Assembly (NCBI RefSeq): GCF_000524195.1
Contig: NW_020170382.1
Span: 2,998 to 66,997, forward strand
From: Echinococcus granulosus
Lineage: Eukaryota; Platyhelminthes; Cestoda; Cyclophyllidea; Taeniidae
Direction: 5' to 3'
DNA: 64,000 bases
Below are positions 51,801 through 64,000 of the stretch, piece by piece. The translations under genes were made by a program, and so were the position numbers. The notes under the pieces were generated by a model that saw nothing but the letters and a program-made list of their open reading frames with translations, was not told the origin of the DNA and did no database searches. Every line of letters starts with the position of its first letter. Position 1 is the first letter of the stretch.

Positions 51801-54800
51801 CGTCTACATTCGCCAAAAATGAGCGTGCCGACTTCCTTCTGCGTATCTTCTCGGAGAAAGCCAACCCTACTGAGTAGGTTCCATCCTCTCCCCTTTGAAT
51901 AACGAAAAATCTGGTTAGCCTTTCTTTGAGGTGTATTGTGGGCTGCAAGACAGGATACCTGCTAAATCTATGCAAATCGTGCATCTAGCAGGATCTAGCT
52001 AATGAGAAAGCCAAAAATTTGCAATTGCCTGAACTCTCCGTACATATGCTGAATTCAAACGTTCAATTCCAGTTTGTTTCATCCTGAATGATCCTTTGTT
52101 GTTGCCTTTTAGACAAATGGACGATTCTGTTGGAGTAGAAGAACCAGAGGTAAGCTCTGTTCTAGGAATGACTTTTCTACTACAGTGTGTCTTCCAAACT
52201 TAAGTTTGTACAATGTGGAATAAGCTACTGCCTTCGGCACGTGCTTTCTCCTCACTGGTTTAATTCGGTGCATTCCACAAATTTTGACCAAGTTTAACCA
52301 CTTAATGATGGTCCCTCTACTGACTTACTTTGGGACCAGGGCGGCAGTAGGACCCCAAGCCTTCTAAAATCGCTTTAGGGTACATTAATAAAGAGGACTA
52401 ATTGTGTCATCATGCCGCAAGATGGAAGAGCTGAAGAACTGAGGAGCCCACATAATTGGATGCACATGATCACCACATACACACATATACGCGCATACAT
52501 GTGCCTGGAGAGCGCTCTGATCAGCTACCATCTGATTTTTTTTCTACCATCTGTACACCTTTGTATCGTCACTGTCGAGACGTCGCTCCCTCGTCAAACG
52601 CTACTTACTACTACCATCTTTACCCTTTTGTTGTGCATTTATCCTGGATGGCGGTGTAAAAAAGAGGAGGAAGAAAATGGTAATACAGAAGTCCAAGGTG
52701 TTTTAGCCAATAGTGCATTCAGTTAGTCGATGTCTAGATCAGGAAGAACGAGCTCTCGTTGATGTCTGTCAATACATCACACTCAACAATCACGTCGCCA
52801 CTGACAACTGAACATCTCGTATTTCCTGCACGCATGTGCACCTGTGCCAAGCAAATAGAATTCAGCGTTTAAAGGTCGTCAGATTTTGAGCTTACTTCTA
52901 CTTAAAATACCACTCGGTCTAAATAGATGCAGGGGCTTTTTAGGGCTCATTCCACGCTTTTAATTGATTTATGATTTTAGAAAGATAAGAAGGTGAGTTT
53001 CAGGCTACTGAAATGTGAAGCGTCTTTGGGCTACCTGTTGTACCTGATCGGCTCTTGAAAATAGCATCTGATGCATGGCAGCATTTCCTCCCTTACGTAG
53101 CATCGCCCGTGAAGCGTGACTGTGTAGCCATTGCAGAACTCTGTATTTTGCTATTCAAACGATTTTTTGCATGTTTGCTAGCTCTCATTCCACTTTTCCA
53201 CTTTACATTTTTTAACCTTTCTGACTGCTCTTTAAGAAAACCACATTACTCAGTAAACGGACCGTAAGTTGAAACCATTCTGTATCCTGCGGAGCGAGCG
53301 AATATTCGTTTTCTTCGCACAACCCCACCTTGATCTGCTTAAAAATAGGCTATGATGCTATGGTGTTCGCTAAGGCCCCCTATTTCCTTCCCGTGAGTAA
53401 TGGAGAACCTTAGTGGTGTCGAAGATTAAAACCTCACTTGAATACACACAAACAATGAGAACTTCACCACATGTAGAATAGATGTGCTTCATACGTTACT
53501 CAGTGGTCACTCATCCCCACAAATATAAGCGGAGTCGAATTTCCTTACTTCGGTGGCATTAAGTACCACCCCATTGGTGTGCATTACACCTCTTAGTCAT
53601 CCGAACCGTCAATTAGTTGTTGGTAGGGTGCTCCGCGTGAAAGTTAATTGCTCTTGTTTCCTGCCAATTGTTGACCATTATCTGCAGACCCTAGGCTATG
53701 TCGCTGCTGCATTTGTTTCGAATATGTGCTTATTACTCTCCTGCATCCTGATTCATTGACTCATCATATATGTGTGTCCCGATTTCTTTAAAACAGCCGG
53801 CAGTACCTGCGAAGACAGTAAGTTGTCGTTTGCTCTTGCAGAAGATCTCAATATTTATCCCTTCGCCTCCTCCTACTCTTGTACATGCTCTGCTTTTGGG
53901 CTGAAAACATCGCCTTTTATTTCTGTATCGTTCGTGGAGATAGCTGGCTTGCCCCCAATTCTCACAGCCCATACGCATATCCGTTTGGTTGCTGAAGCTC
54001 AAATGATTGTTAAATTTCAGTGTCTCCGATGCCACTTTTTCTTCTATCACATTTTCGGGTATCTCTCAGCGGGTCGTAGCCATGACTAAGCAGCCCCAAG
54101 GTCGTTTGGAGACTAATCTATTCCCCTCATTTTAAACAAATGACTTGTTTTTTTTTCTGCGGCTGGTCGTGGTATGTTATAAAAGATTTCTTTTTAATTA
54201 TTCCCATGTGGCACTATTAGAAAGACGGTACCACGAAGCCTGTAAGTTGTTTTCGCGTGTGCTAACAACACAGTTGTTTGTATTTCGCACCTTTCGTGAT
54301 ACTTTGGCCCGGGGTACATATGAAAAAAGTTTTGGCTCGCAAACTTTTTTTGTGAAGACATAGAGAGAAGAAAAGAACAGAGTTTAACCACTTATTCGCT
54401 TTTTTGTGGTGGCAGTGTCTCCTTACGCCATAAAGCGATGGCGCCCTGTGTCGATTTGCAGTTTTGAGTTTGCTGTGACTGCTTATTTGTTTGTTTTGTG
54501 GTTTTTCATGTTTTGGTGTTTTTTATGCTTGTTTCTTATTGATTTCCTTTTTTACCCACCAAGAGTCAAGCCCTGGTCAGATGGCCCCGAATGGACTGCC
54601 ATTTACATAATTCAGACGTGAGGCGGTGAATGCGCTACTCATTTGCATTAGTGCTCTGTGCGTGTCAGAGAGACTACAGTAGTCAACATGATCTCGTAGT
54701 TAGGTAGTTGTAACCACTCCACCAGCTGAACCGATTACTTGGCTTCGCGTTGAATTTTCTGCAGTAGGGCGAGATACTGCTCTGTCGTCGTGTAGAATGC

Positions 54801-57800
54801 AATAACGAGAGTCTGATATACGAGTTTGCTGCAGTGAGCTATTATTCTGTCTTACTTCTACCTCAATCGTTGTGCTGCTGTTCATTCCAAATTTTTTGTC
54901 GCTCCATCCAATGCAACATCCCAAAATAACAATAGAAATATCCGATTCCCAATGATTTTGCTGGTCTTTCAATTTCTGACCTCAAATAGCATGTGTTATA
55001 ACTTGCATGACCTTATTCGGCCTTTTTGTAGGTGGGTGAGTCCTTTACAATAGCTTTGCTCATGATTAATATAGCATTGTTTTTTTCTCTTCTCACCTTA
55101 TAAATGAAAAGGTAGTTCAACTGAAAGGCAAAACAATTTGCATCGCCAAAGAAGATGTAAAGTCTGCATGCATAAACCAAAAAATATTATTGCATTTGGC
55201 CATGTAGTCTTATCAAAAATTATCCTGGCCCCTCTTCGACTAACCTAACACGCATGATAGGTTGATAGGGGTAACCCAGAGTAGGTGGTTATTTCTCCAG
55301 ACGCCTATACATATGCATACAACTCCTCCCCGCTGCGGAGCCTAAGCGATCCCTTTTCCCTCAATTAGGGTATGTTGATGCCAGAGCCAATCAGCGAGAG
55401 TCAAGTGGTGGCACTGAAGAAGGCCTTTGAGAAGGTCTGCGGCCCCGATGGCGAGATCACGGCGGACGAGCTAATAGATATCCTTAATGTTGCTTTCACC
55501 AAAGGTGAGTCCACCTTTACCCTCTCGTCTCCCTCACTCATTGTCCTCTCCACTCCTCCCATTTCCCTACCTCTTCATGGCACTTGGTGTGCAGTGTCGT
55601 TACAGGATCTCTTGCTTGTCATTCTGTACGCACTTCCGCCCATCCATTCCATCCATTCGCCTACCGACCCGTCCAATCATCCTACCAGCCCTCCGTCCAT
55701 CCATCCATCTATTCACCTCCTCCTCCTCCTTCCTACTACTACTACTACTACTACTACTAATAGTTCCGGAATTGATTTTGCACAAATTGCACCAGTAGTT
55801 CAATGCCTCGTGCGTGCTATGTATCTCATTACTACCAAAATTAGCCGCCTGTTGTAAAGAGAGAGATTCACACCGTTGTTCGGCTTTATGCACGCCTCGT
55901 TCCTTCTCTCCCTCTCACCCTCTCTCTCCTTTCTCGGGTTTTATGTTCTTCTTTCTCCTGTTTATCAACCAGCTGCGCTTCTGCCAACATGAGCTGGTAA
56001 TGCATATGCCTTCACGTATAATATTTAGCGTTACTTGCCGCTCCTTCTCAACTAGCAATATGTGCCATTTAATCTGCATGCGCGCTTCGCTTTTGACTGG
56101 TGTAGCTGTCCCTGAAGCTTCTCATCCGCTTATCTTAGCCAGACTGTAGTAGTTATTCCCCCTTTAGACCTCCGCAGACATATTTCCACTTTATTAGTTT
56201 GTTTGTATGTGTGATTGTTTGGCTGATTGTGTACTCTTCGGAAGTTATTAGACGTTTCTTTCTCCCANNNNNNNNNNNNNNNNNNNNNNNNNNNNNNNNN
56301 NNNNNNNNNNNNNNNNNNNNNNNNNNNNNNNNNNNNNNNNNNNNNNNNNNNNNNNNNNNNNNNNNNNACTTTAAAAAGGTTTAGGTAGGCCTTCACACAC
56401 GTTACCTAGGCCCATTTGGCGCACAATCATGCATTGGGTTCATTGAAACAGCTTATCTCCGACCATGCATGTACACGTGGCATGCAAACTGCGCATACTA
56501 ACGAAGAGAGTTACGGTCTCACTAGCCATTGGTAGAAGAAAAAGAACACACAAAAGGTAGTAGTTTTTCCGCCCTCTATGACCCAGCAAAAGTGCGCAAG
56601 AGAGTCGGTTCATTCTTGAAAGGCCCTGACTCAACGTGTTTCATCACATTGAACCGCCATTTTAAGGCCAAGGCACCACCCCGAAAAGGTGGTATTCGCC
56701 TGTGTCGGTATGGTTTTTTATGCAAACATTGCCTTTGATCACTAGCTGTCCTTTTGTAAGGTTTTCGGTTGGGTATCCAGGAAATTAATCTGTGTTTACG
56801 ATTTCAAGATACTGATCCCCATGTTGTCTGGGTGACTTATTTTAGAGGTCCCCATCATCTCCGAAAGGCCCTCTCCTCTAACCGAAGCTCCTCGTTAACT
56901 CGTCACAAGCACACACGAAGAGAAAGGATTGACGCCATGTGCAAGGTATCAGTGATGGCAGTAACACATCGCCCTCTTGCCAAATTCGCATTTCTGTGGC
57001 GACAGTAGCAGTGAATACTGTAGAGATTGCAAACTTCAATTGTCTCTAGGGTAGCTTAGTTATTGCCAGGTCGAATGCCCTGTGATTGGCTGACTGTCAC
57101 GTTAATGATTAAGCCAGGGGCATGAGAGCCAATGCGGCCGTTCTATCACGCTCTCTTGGCCAGCCGTCTGACCGTCTGCTCGCCCTTTTCCCCGTGCAGC
57201 GGGTGCGCTGGTGCTAGCATTGAAGCATCTTCTGCTGTTGCCATTATAAGTAGTATCTCCCCCCTTCCTCACTCCCTCTAGAAATCGCCTGACCGCCAAC
57301 TCACTGTGCGGGATTTTGAGCACATGCGTACTACCCCAGTTGCCATTTATAGCTGTCCAGATAGAAATGTCAACTTTTATGCCTCTAGATTTTGTTTTTT
57401 AATTGCTTGATCGAACATTCAGACTGCGTCATGTGTGAAGCTGCAAATGGGTTTTATGTCTGGCAGTTGGGCGGAATCCCTTCGGTACAGGGCCTATGGA
57501 ATCTCCTCCGCAAGCGATGTGCTTCGTTTCTTTGAAGACTGTCTGTCCGCTCCCCTCCTGTTCCTAATTTTGATTTATTTTGAGAGGGAGTGACAAACAG
57601 AACCGCTTAATTACAGATGAACCTTAAATAGATTTGTCACTAACGTAAGCAGCATAGACTACCAAATAGGAAGTGGAAACACTAGCTAGAAGTCGTGTTT
57701 TTTTAGCTGCACCACCGCATTTTATTTTACGGAAATTTCTTGTCATTTTCACTCCGGTTTTCCTGCATTTCATAGCACCTTTATTTCCTCCTCTATGTGT

Positions 57801-59938
57801 GACTCCGTATTCATTGATAGCAAAATTGTGGTCAGTGTTCTCCCCCTGTAACCCCGCATCCCACTGGTGATTTTCCCAACACGCACATCCACTGATCAGC
57901 CGTCCAGTCCTGTGAGCCTGTTCGGAACTATTTTAATGGATGAATGTAAGGGGAATAAGATGAAGAGAAGGAGGTAATGGAGGGGGATAACAATGATTGT
58001 GCGAGAGGGCGCAGAAAGAGGGAGGAAAGAAGGGAAAGAGCGCTTTGGCAGCCGTCCAGCGTGCGTGCGCACCTGGGTAGATGTGTGGAGCACCAAAGTC
58101 TTGACAGCCTTAATAATTTCCCTCCTCAGAGCTCAACGAAGGTCGAGAAGACAGCACCAAGGCACCGGCCCCAGCACCAGTCCCAGTTACAGTTCGGGCG
58201 ACCTCCAGGGGCTTCAGTTTGCTGTGTTGTGGCCTTGGGCAAAAGTCCGAGAAGAACAGTGCGGAGAACGGCTCTTCTGGCGCCAAGGCTGGCCTCGAAG
58301 CCGGTGATCATGGTGCGATTTAGCTTTGCTCTCTGTCGCCCCTTACCCCCTCTGTCTGCCTCTAGTCCGTAGTCGCCACCTTTGCTGTGTTTCCTACTTT
58401 TTCCCTAACCTCTTGATTTCACAGCCGCCGATAGGTGTGTGCTTGCGTTTGCTTGCTTGCGTTTTAGTCTCTTCAAATACCGATGATGGTATTTGAAGAA
58501 GCTAGATCTTTTATGTCTTAACTAATTACCGTCTCCTCCCTCCCTTCCCACTCTGTTGAGCAGCGTCAGATAAGTTTGTCACATAGCCTGGAGTTCGGAG
58601 TAGTAACGGGTTTTCCTTACCACTAATGTTGCTCAATGGAGTGAGCTGCAACAGTTTCATTTCTTCAGAAGTTTGTATCTGGGCTCATTTCATCACTAAA
58701 GTGAATCCATTCAGGGGCAGATGTAGGATCTTCTCTTCCATGTTGACCTGTCGGTGTTGTGTTTAACCTTCTGCATGAAGCAGTTAATAACCTCGCGTTG
58801 TATAGCATGCCTTTATTTCCCCCTCTCTCACACACACGCCCATCTCTCGCATGAATCTAATCATCAGGCTGCATTACTTGTTGTTGGTGCTGGGAAAGAA
58901 ACCTCCGCTATCTCATCTACATAACCTCCACTTACTGCCTTTGCATCAAAGGAATGTGCCTGCATTCTATCTTCTGTATGTGAAAAGAGGTGTGGAAAAT
59001 AACCCCTAACGGGTGAACACACGGCGATGGATAGATCATTGTGGATCATAACCCTTGTTACCTTAACACCGCCTCCAACGGTTTGTGTGCGCGTGTTGCA
59101 ATTGTAGCGATTACTAAACCGCATCTGAAATGATTTCTCTGTTTTTTCTCCCTTACAGACTTTACTTTTGACGGTTTTAGTATTGAGGCTTGCCGTTCTC
59201 TTATCTCCATGTTGGATGTAAGTTGCCACTGCTCGCTTTCCATAGAAAATGAACATTTAATACTTGGGGTTAGGGGTGTCGGTACCTCTACAATGTGTTT
59301 ATGCATCCATTGCCTCTGGTTTTATTCTCCTCCACAGTTGGGCGTTCAATGACAAAAGGGCTTTTGTTTTTACCATAGGTCGATCGTTCAGGCAGCTTGG
59401 ACTTTGAAGAATTCAAAATCCTCTGGGAAATTTTGCGCTTCTGGAAGGTTAGTCTTGACCATTTATTCCTTTCCCCACCTCCTTGTTACACTTGTGTTTA
59501 AGCTGTTTTTTTTTGTATCTCAGGCTGTCTTCAAGAAGTTCGATGCTGATAACAGTGGAACTATGAGCACCTTTGAACTTCGAAATGCGCTCAACTGTGC
59601 AGGTAGGTGATTTCACTGGTCTCTAAACGAATAAAGCGGCAACGCTCATGGAATGGCTGAGCTAATGAGTCCTCTTTTGTAGGTTATCACATTGATAATG
59701 CAACCCTTACAAGTGTTGTGCTGAGATTCTCGAATCGGGACCGAATTCTACGATTCAACGACTACGTCATCTGCTGCGCGCGCCTGAGAACAGCATTCGA
59801 GACCATGCGGACCGGCGACTCCTTTGGAGGTGCCCAGGTAACTTTCTGATCGACTTGATTGGCTTTGTCTGAATTCGGATTCCGTAACTGTCACTTTTTC
59901 TACCTTTTCAGCTTCTCAACATCCTGCTCTACCTGTGA
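42826..59938 (+). CDS. Classical calpain large subunit (calcium-dependent cysteine protease)
   Basis: Exons are 42826-43152, 43572-43641, 44417-44669, 45396-45648, 46917-47083, 50329-50498, 51294-51457, 51662-51873, 52113-52149, 52981-52992, 53797-53817, 54221-54241, 55369-55504, 58130-58303, 59159-59217, 59379-59447, 59524-59602, 59683-59837 and 59912-59938. Every junction is in phase and the total is 801 codons plus stop, without an N-terminal initiator exon. The protease core has [46 protein letters not shown] and RIRNPWGN. The Cys-His and His-Asn spacings are 157 and 24 residues, as I recall for vertebrate CAPN1/2. The C2-like domain has an acidic loop ([11 protein letters not shown]) and [20 protein letters not shown]. 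The penta-EF-hand part has loops [12 protein letters not shown] and [12 protein letters not shown], both with canonical ligands. It ends [12 protein letters not shown], with no transmembrane segment seen. Family certain; the microexons and the 58130 exon are less so. Confidence 0.92.
43483..43520 (+). pseudogene. Possible decayed duplicate of calpain exon 2 start
   Basis: After CTTTGCTTTCAG the sequence AAAATCTGCAATAATCC resembles the true exon start 89 nt downstream (GAAATCTGCAGTAACCC). It would read KICNNPF against EICSNPK, but it loses similarity after about 20 nt and soon meets a stop. Confidence 0.35.
52113..54241 (+). other. Microexon cluster encoding the calpain linker (37, 12, 21 and 21 nt)
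   Basis: The exons are 52113-52149 ([12 protein letters not shown]), 52981-52992 (KDKK), 53797-53817 (PAVPAKT) and 54221-54241 (KDGTTKP). The last three have AG before and GTGAGT or GTAAGT after, start and end in phase 0 and are multiples of three. Each could be skipped without breaking the frame. They sit between the C2-like domain and the EF-hand domain (which starts [11 protein letters not shown]). Confidence 0.6.
55637..55762 (+). repeat. Low-complexity CCAT/TCC tract and (ACT)n microsatellite in calpain intron
   Basis: Runs of CCATCCATTC and CTCCTCCTCCTC are followed by about eight to nine ACT units ending near 55760. It lies about 130 nt after the donor of exon 55369-55504. Confidence 0.8.
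56268..56367. other. Assembly gap (100 N)
   Basis: Exactly 100 N inside the calpain intron between 55504 and 58130. A round 100 usually marks a gap of unknown size, so intron length is not reliable and an exon could be hidden here. Confidence 0.95.
58130..58303 (+). other. 58-codon candidate cassette exon inside the calpain EF-hand domain
   Basis: It follows TTTCCCTCCTCAG and ends before GTGATC, a weak donor. The phase is 1 at both ends and the length is 174 nt, so inclusion or skipping keeps frame. Skipping joins AFTK directly to [15 protein letters not shown], the normal calpain arrangement. Inclusion inserts LNEGREDST, an Ala/Pro run ([10 protein letters not shown]), [11 protein letters not shown] and a Gly/Ala-rich end between EF-hand 1 and EF-hand 2. 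Confidence 0.5.
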
Positions 59939-62900
59939 GGTTTTCCTTACGTGGGAGACAAAAGGAAGAAAAGAAGCGATTTTTGTCCACGCAATTTCTC
60001 GAGATCCAAGTTCCCCTGCTAGAAATCACGGAAACCACACATTTCCTTCTGTCGAATTGACCTTCCCCTTCTCTCTAATTTCTCCATCTAGCCGATATTC
60101 ACTCCATTGAAACCTAAAATATTATGCTTACTCAACAATGTTTAGTTTTCTTTTTTGCCAAAAAATGCATACATCGAGGATTTGCAACAAAACCACGTCC
60201 AATTTTATAATCACATTTTCCCCAAGTCTGCTTCTACATCTTCATGGGTTGTTTCATCCCTCTCTCTCTCTCTTTTTCTTTTCCTTACAGTCCCGCTCCC
60301 CCAATTTCTACTGGTGTTATTGTGTTTACCTTCGCTAAAACCGAGAATCACTGCTGATGCATGCTGGCTTGCTCTCCTGTCTGCTTTGCGAATAGATTAA
60401 ACCACAACACAACGTTTTGAAATTAGCTGGGTACAGCGATGAGCCGGGGCTATGAGTCAATGGTTAGGATTGGCGTATTCTCCATCTTAGGATACGGTCC
60501 CAGTGAAATCGGGCTGTGTGTACCCTGGCAGCGATTGGCGACTGATTCATGGGAGTTCAGCTGCTCCTATTGTGTCGTTTTTCTGCTACACAAACGTTTG
60601 CTTAGTCTTTATAAATATGACTCCACAAGGAGTGTGCCCAACTTGTATTCTGGTTGTGCTTTTAGAACGGAAAGCCTCATATGAGTGGGATATTATCGTG
60701 TGCGCCATTGAGAGGAGAGCGATCTGGCGTTAGGCGACTGCTATCCAAAATCGCTGTTGCCAGTGTGAGTTTGTAGATTAACCTTACCGAAAGGGATACC
60801 TAGCACCTACCCCATTAACAAAGGAGGTTATCGGTGTTTCGATGTAGGCTTCAAGTGGTTGTTATAGCTAATATGCACATTAATTAGACCCATTCTCTGA
60901 GTCGTAATGTGTGCTAGATTGGAGTTGTCATAGGTTTACTCACAATGTGAATCTCTGTCCTGAAATTTACACTTTGATAACATTAGAAAAGGATAGTCAA
61001 GGAATCCCTAGGTACCATCTAAGAGCACTTGCTAATCAATGGAAGAACAGTAGGTGGAGTACTGGGCCGTGCGAAGTGCTGTACTGACAGGCTCAGCGCA
61101 CAGAGACCCGAAATGTATGACTTTTCTGTTGGCAAGAGATTCTACAATATCACATGCTCAGGTTTGGGGTCTTAACTGCAATCACTTTGAGTGACAATCT
61201 ACTTTTGGGTGATAAATGACCAGCGCTTTATTTGTTTACCCCTCAAAACCCACAAAAATAAAGTGTGGTGGTGACCTTGAAGCAGGCACTGTATAGGCGG
61301 CAGTGGATAACCTCATGGAGCCGTAAAACTATTACGCAGAGATTGAAATAACCAGGTACCTCTTCGGTTAGGAGGGAAGGTAACACCCCATTGCGAGAGT
61401 ATAGTTTTCTCCGGATAACTAATCGGAGATACTGTAAAAGAGTACTTTTCTTGTTGTCATTTGATAACATTTTGACAGCATAGTAAGCCGAGTGCGAGCC
61501 ACTGTGATCGATGCAGTGCTTCCTTTTCTTTTTTATAACAGCAAACTGATAGCTCTCAATTCCGACATTGCAAACAACTCAGGTGTTGACATAGCAAATT
61601 TGTTTGATTAAACACAGAGTACAAATTTAATAATTAACACGTACGCTACCATGATTTCAGAGGAAAATTGGCCACATCAACTCACAAAAAAGTTCTATTC
61701 AAAGCTCTACATTCATTCCCGATTCGTTCAATGCCGATCCATTTCCGATTCACCCAATCATTCAAATGTTCCTCATGTATTTTGCTGCTTTAAACTAAAC
61801 AAATTTGTTTGCATCACGGTTCGGTGCAGCCAGATGGCGTAGGCTTTTAGGGAACGCGTCCCGCACACGTGATACTGGTGGTAAACACGTTAGGCCACTT
61901 CATGTAGATGCCAGAACGCGCATCCGCGGTCCACCTCTAGCACGATTGCTATGGGTGAGTATTTGAAAAACACTGGAAAATAATTAATTTTCCCATTTGC
62001 TTGGAGAGCAGTGCTAAAGAAAATATGCTGAGGGATGGTACAGAGTAAATGTGCACCACCTGGCTGCCCTCCACCGATTACGTGACCTGCGATGTTTGTG
62101 TACGCTAATGCAGCGATCAACTGACTTCCAGTGGAGAAAACTTCGCATGAAAGGTGATTTGTGTGTTAATTGTGTTAACTCACTCCGAGCGACTTTACAA
62201 ACTATGGGAAAATGCACAGGGTCCCATTAAATAAGGTTTGTGCCAAGAGCAGTGAATGTTTCTCGACTTCCAGATCGTCCAAAGGACAATAGACCAGCAA
62301 CTCTAGTCGCAGTAACATGAATGCTGATTGTAAAGATGCTGGTCTGAAATGGAGTCTCTCACAATTTTTGTATGAGGGTAAAGTTGACAAGGGTACCTCA
62401 CGAGTAAAATCCCAGTCAATAAAAGGATCCATGTCGGTCGTACTCCGAAAGCCTAAATCAAACACCAGTAGAAGTGATCACCCTCGAAACAAATTAACGT
62501 TACAATACAGGGGCAATGTGAGGAAACTTTCAGATAAATATTAAAGAACAAACTATTCGCTGGCCAATATACCTGTTGGAATGGGTAAAAATGCCAACAG
62601 AGGACGAAAAATCCCATACACCTGCATGAGTTCAATGTCAGATAGAGCTGCCAGCGCCTGATTTCCGTACACTTGAAAAGTGTTTCTTCGCCAAATAGAG
62701 CCTCAAGACAAAACAACTTAAAACCCACTGTAATTATGGTCAAGTAAACAAATCTGCGCCACCTTTCAAAGGAGACCCGCTAATTTCAACGAGGGCATGG
62801 GTAAAGAGTTGTCAGTACAAGATTGTAGTTGCATACACTGTTTCATGCGGAGGCAGTTTCAGACGATAGCATCGGCACCATTGGTCGAGGGACCCATTAC

Positions 62901-63644
62901 AGTCACATTCTTGCTCACAAGCCACCTCCAAGACCTAAAACCGATTTGCTACCCCAGCGATGGTGTGCTGAAATAATTGACTAACCTTTTATGAAGGAAC
63001 CTTTCATTAACCAACCTGTCAATTGTGTTGTTTACGATGTTACGAAAAAATAACAATCGGGATCATAAAAGATTGTGGTTCGAAAACAAGGTCCTCACAA
63101 CATTTTTCATATAGAGCGACATCAAACGGAGGCAACATTACCCAGTTTTCGTACAAACGCCGAAGTCGTCAACATTCAAGGTTGTATAAAGCAAACAATA
63201 GATTAAAAAGAGACCCGTGACAAGCACATCACCGAGATATAAAACGGAAGCTCGAGGCACCGCACTGGAGGCGCAACACCAGCATCAGCTCTCGAGGAGG
63301 TAGTGATGGAATTGCCGAATATGGCATAAGTCCGAAACCTCTCACCAATCCAAATATGATTTGCACAATTCAAACCTCCGTAAAAATGTCAATGCTGTCG
63401 GAATAAGATACTGGTTTAGGAGAGAAGGCCCTAATGCACGTTCGGAATGGGGGTGACACTAAGTTGAACCACCAGCACCCGCTTTTCACACATTTGTAAG
63501 CAGTTTCATTTACATATAAAAGTCTCTAGACCAAAAACAGTACAAGAGACTAAAGAGTGCTAATCCACCTGTTTTTGTAGTTAAAAATTCAGTGACTCCT
63601 AGTAAGCAAGGCACTTAAAATAATAACAGATGAGCAATTCAGAG
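59939..63644. other. Convergent intergenic region after calpain
   Basis: It holds the calpain 3' UTR, whose poly(A) site I could not fix, and the 3' UTR of the minus-strand gene ending at 63645. A (CT)n run lies at about 60258-60275. No exon or repeat family was recognised. Confidence 0.4.
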
Positions 63645-63857
63645 TTATATCTCAAGAATAAGACTTTCAGAGGGTGGCGAAGGCTTAGAGTCGGTCGAGT
63701 GGGACGGTGGAGTATCAGCAGGAGGCTGCGGAAAGACTGGCTGCCCCGTGGAGTAGAGGGCGATAGGTGGGAAGGTGGTGGGGAGAAGATAGTGTGTTGG
63801 CGCCGCAAGCAAAGCCTCCTCCGAAGACGTGGACGATTTGTCACGGTGCTTGGAGGG
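63645..63857 (-). CDS. Last exon of an unidentified minus-strand gene (Pro/Ser-rich C-terminus)
   Basis: On the minus strand a pyrimidine-rich acceptor (ACTCAACTCTTTCAG) precedes an open frame of 70 codons and a stop. It starts PSKHRDKSSTSSEEALLAAP, continues with a Pro-rich stretch (QPPADTPPSHSTDSKPSPPS) and ends ESLILEI. The composition is that of a disordered tail. The rest of the gene is outside the window, so the family cannot be named. It is convergent with the calpain gene. The opposite-strand reading is Arg/Trp/Gly-rich and looks like a shadow. Confidence 0.5.
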   Translation of the reverse strand, partial: PSKHRDKSSTSSEEALLAAPTHYLLPTTFPPIALYSTGQPVFPQPPADTPPSHSTDSKPSPPSESLILEI

Positions 63858-64000
63858 CTGAAAGAGTTGAGTAAATGGAAAAACGTCTACGCAACAGATC
63901 CACATTGCTTCAAGTCGCCTAGTCAACTACACCAGGCCTTTCGGTCTCTGGGGTCTAGGTCACCATCCTGATGGCATTACAGTCTTGTTAGTTCATTTTC

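Noticed and set aside
1..64000. tRNA, rRNA, CRISPR or operon-type signals
   Set aside because: No tRNA B-box context, rRNA-like segment or regularly spaced repeats were seen; the window is clearly eukaryotic and intron-rich.

Overview
This is a eukaryotic (animal) genomic window: coding sequence is split into many short exons with GT-AG introns, introns run from about 37 nt to several kb, diverged interspersed repeats are common, and there is one 100-N assembly gap. The gene families, the very short introns and the microexons best fit a parasitic flatworm, and a cestode is my best guess. The species call is inference. All gene models were built by hand from reading frames, splice sites and exon phase; no alignment was run.

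Layout. (1) About 1-12.1 kb, minus strand: a class I protein arginine methyltransferase, with five phase-compatible exons between 2176 and 12119. Its C-terminal end lies left of the window or is unrecognised, and its long introns carry repeats. (2) 12694-13879, minus strand: a complete two-exon ADAP/centaurin-alpha gene (ArfGAP zinc finger plus two PH domains) in which the usual catalytic arginine position appears to be valine. (3) 13.9-17.4 kb: a divergent intergenic region with two minus-oriented copies of an interspersed repeat. (4) 17440-36822, plus strand: a 19-exon gene for a roughly 1340-residue, mostly low-complexity protein of unknown family. It has a short possible zinc-binding N-terminus and several microexons. 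(5) 36.8-42.8 kb: intergenic sequence with three more copies of the same repeat, one ending in a poly(A) tail. (6) 42826-59938, plus strand: a classical calpain with protease core, C2-like domain and penta-EF-hand domain, nearly complete and lacking only an N-terminal initiator exon. Its protease-to-EF linker is built from 12- and 21-nt microexons, and a 58-codon cassette exon interrupts the EF-hand domain. (7) 63645-63857, minus strand: the last exon of another gene, convergent with calpain.

The genes do not form a pathway. The calpain, ADAP and PRMT are housekeeping or signalling genes. The most unusual content is in exon architecture (microexons, ultrashort introns, phase-neutral insert exons) and in the apparently GAP-defective ADAP.
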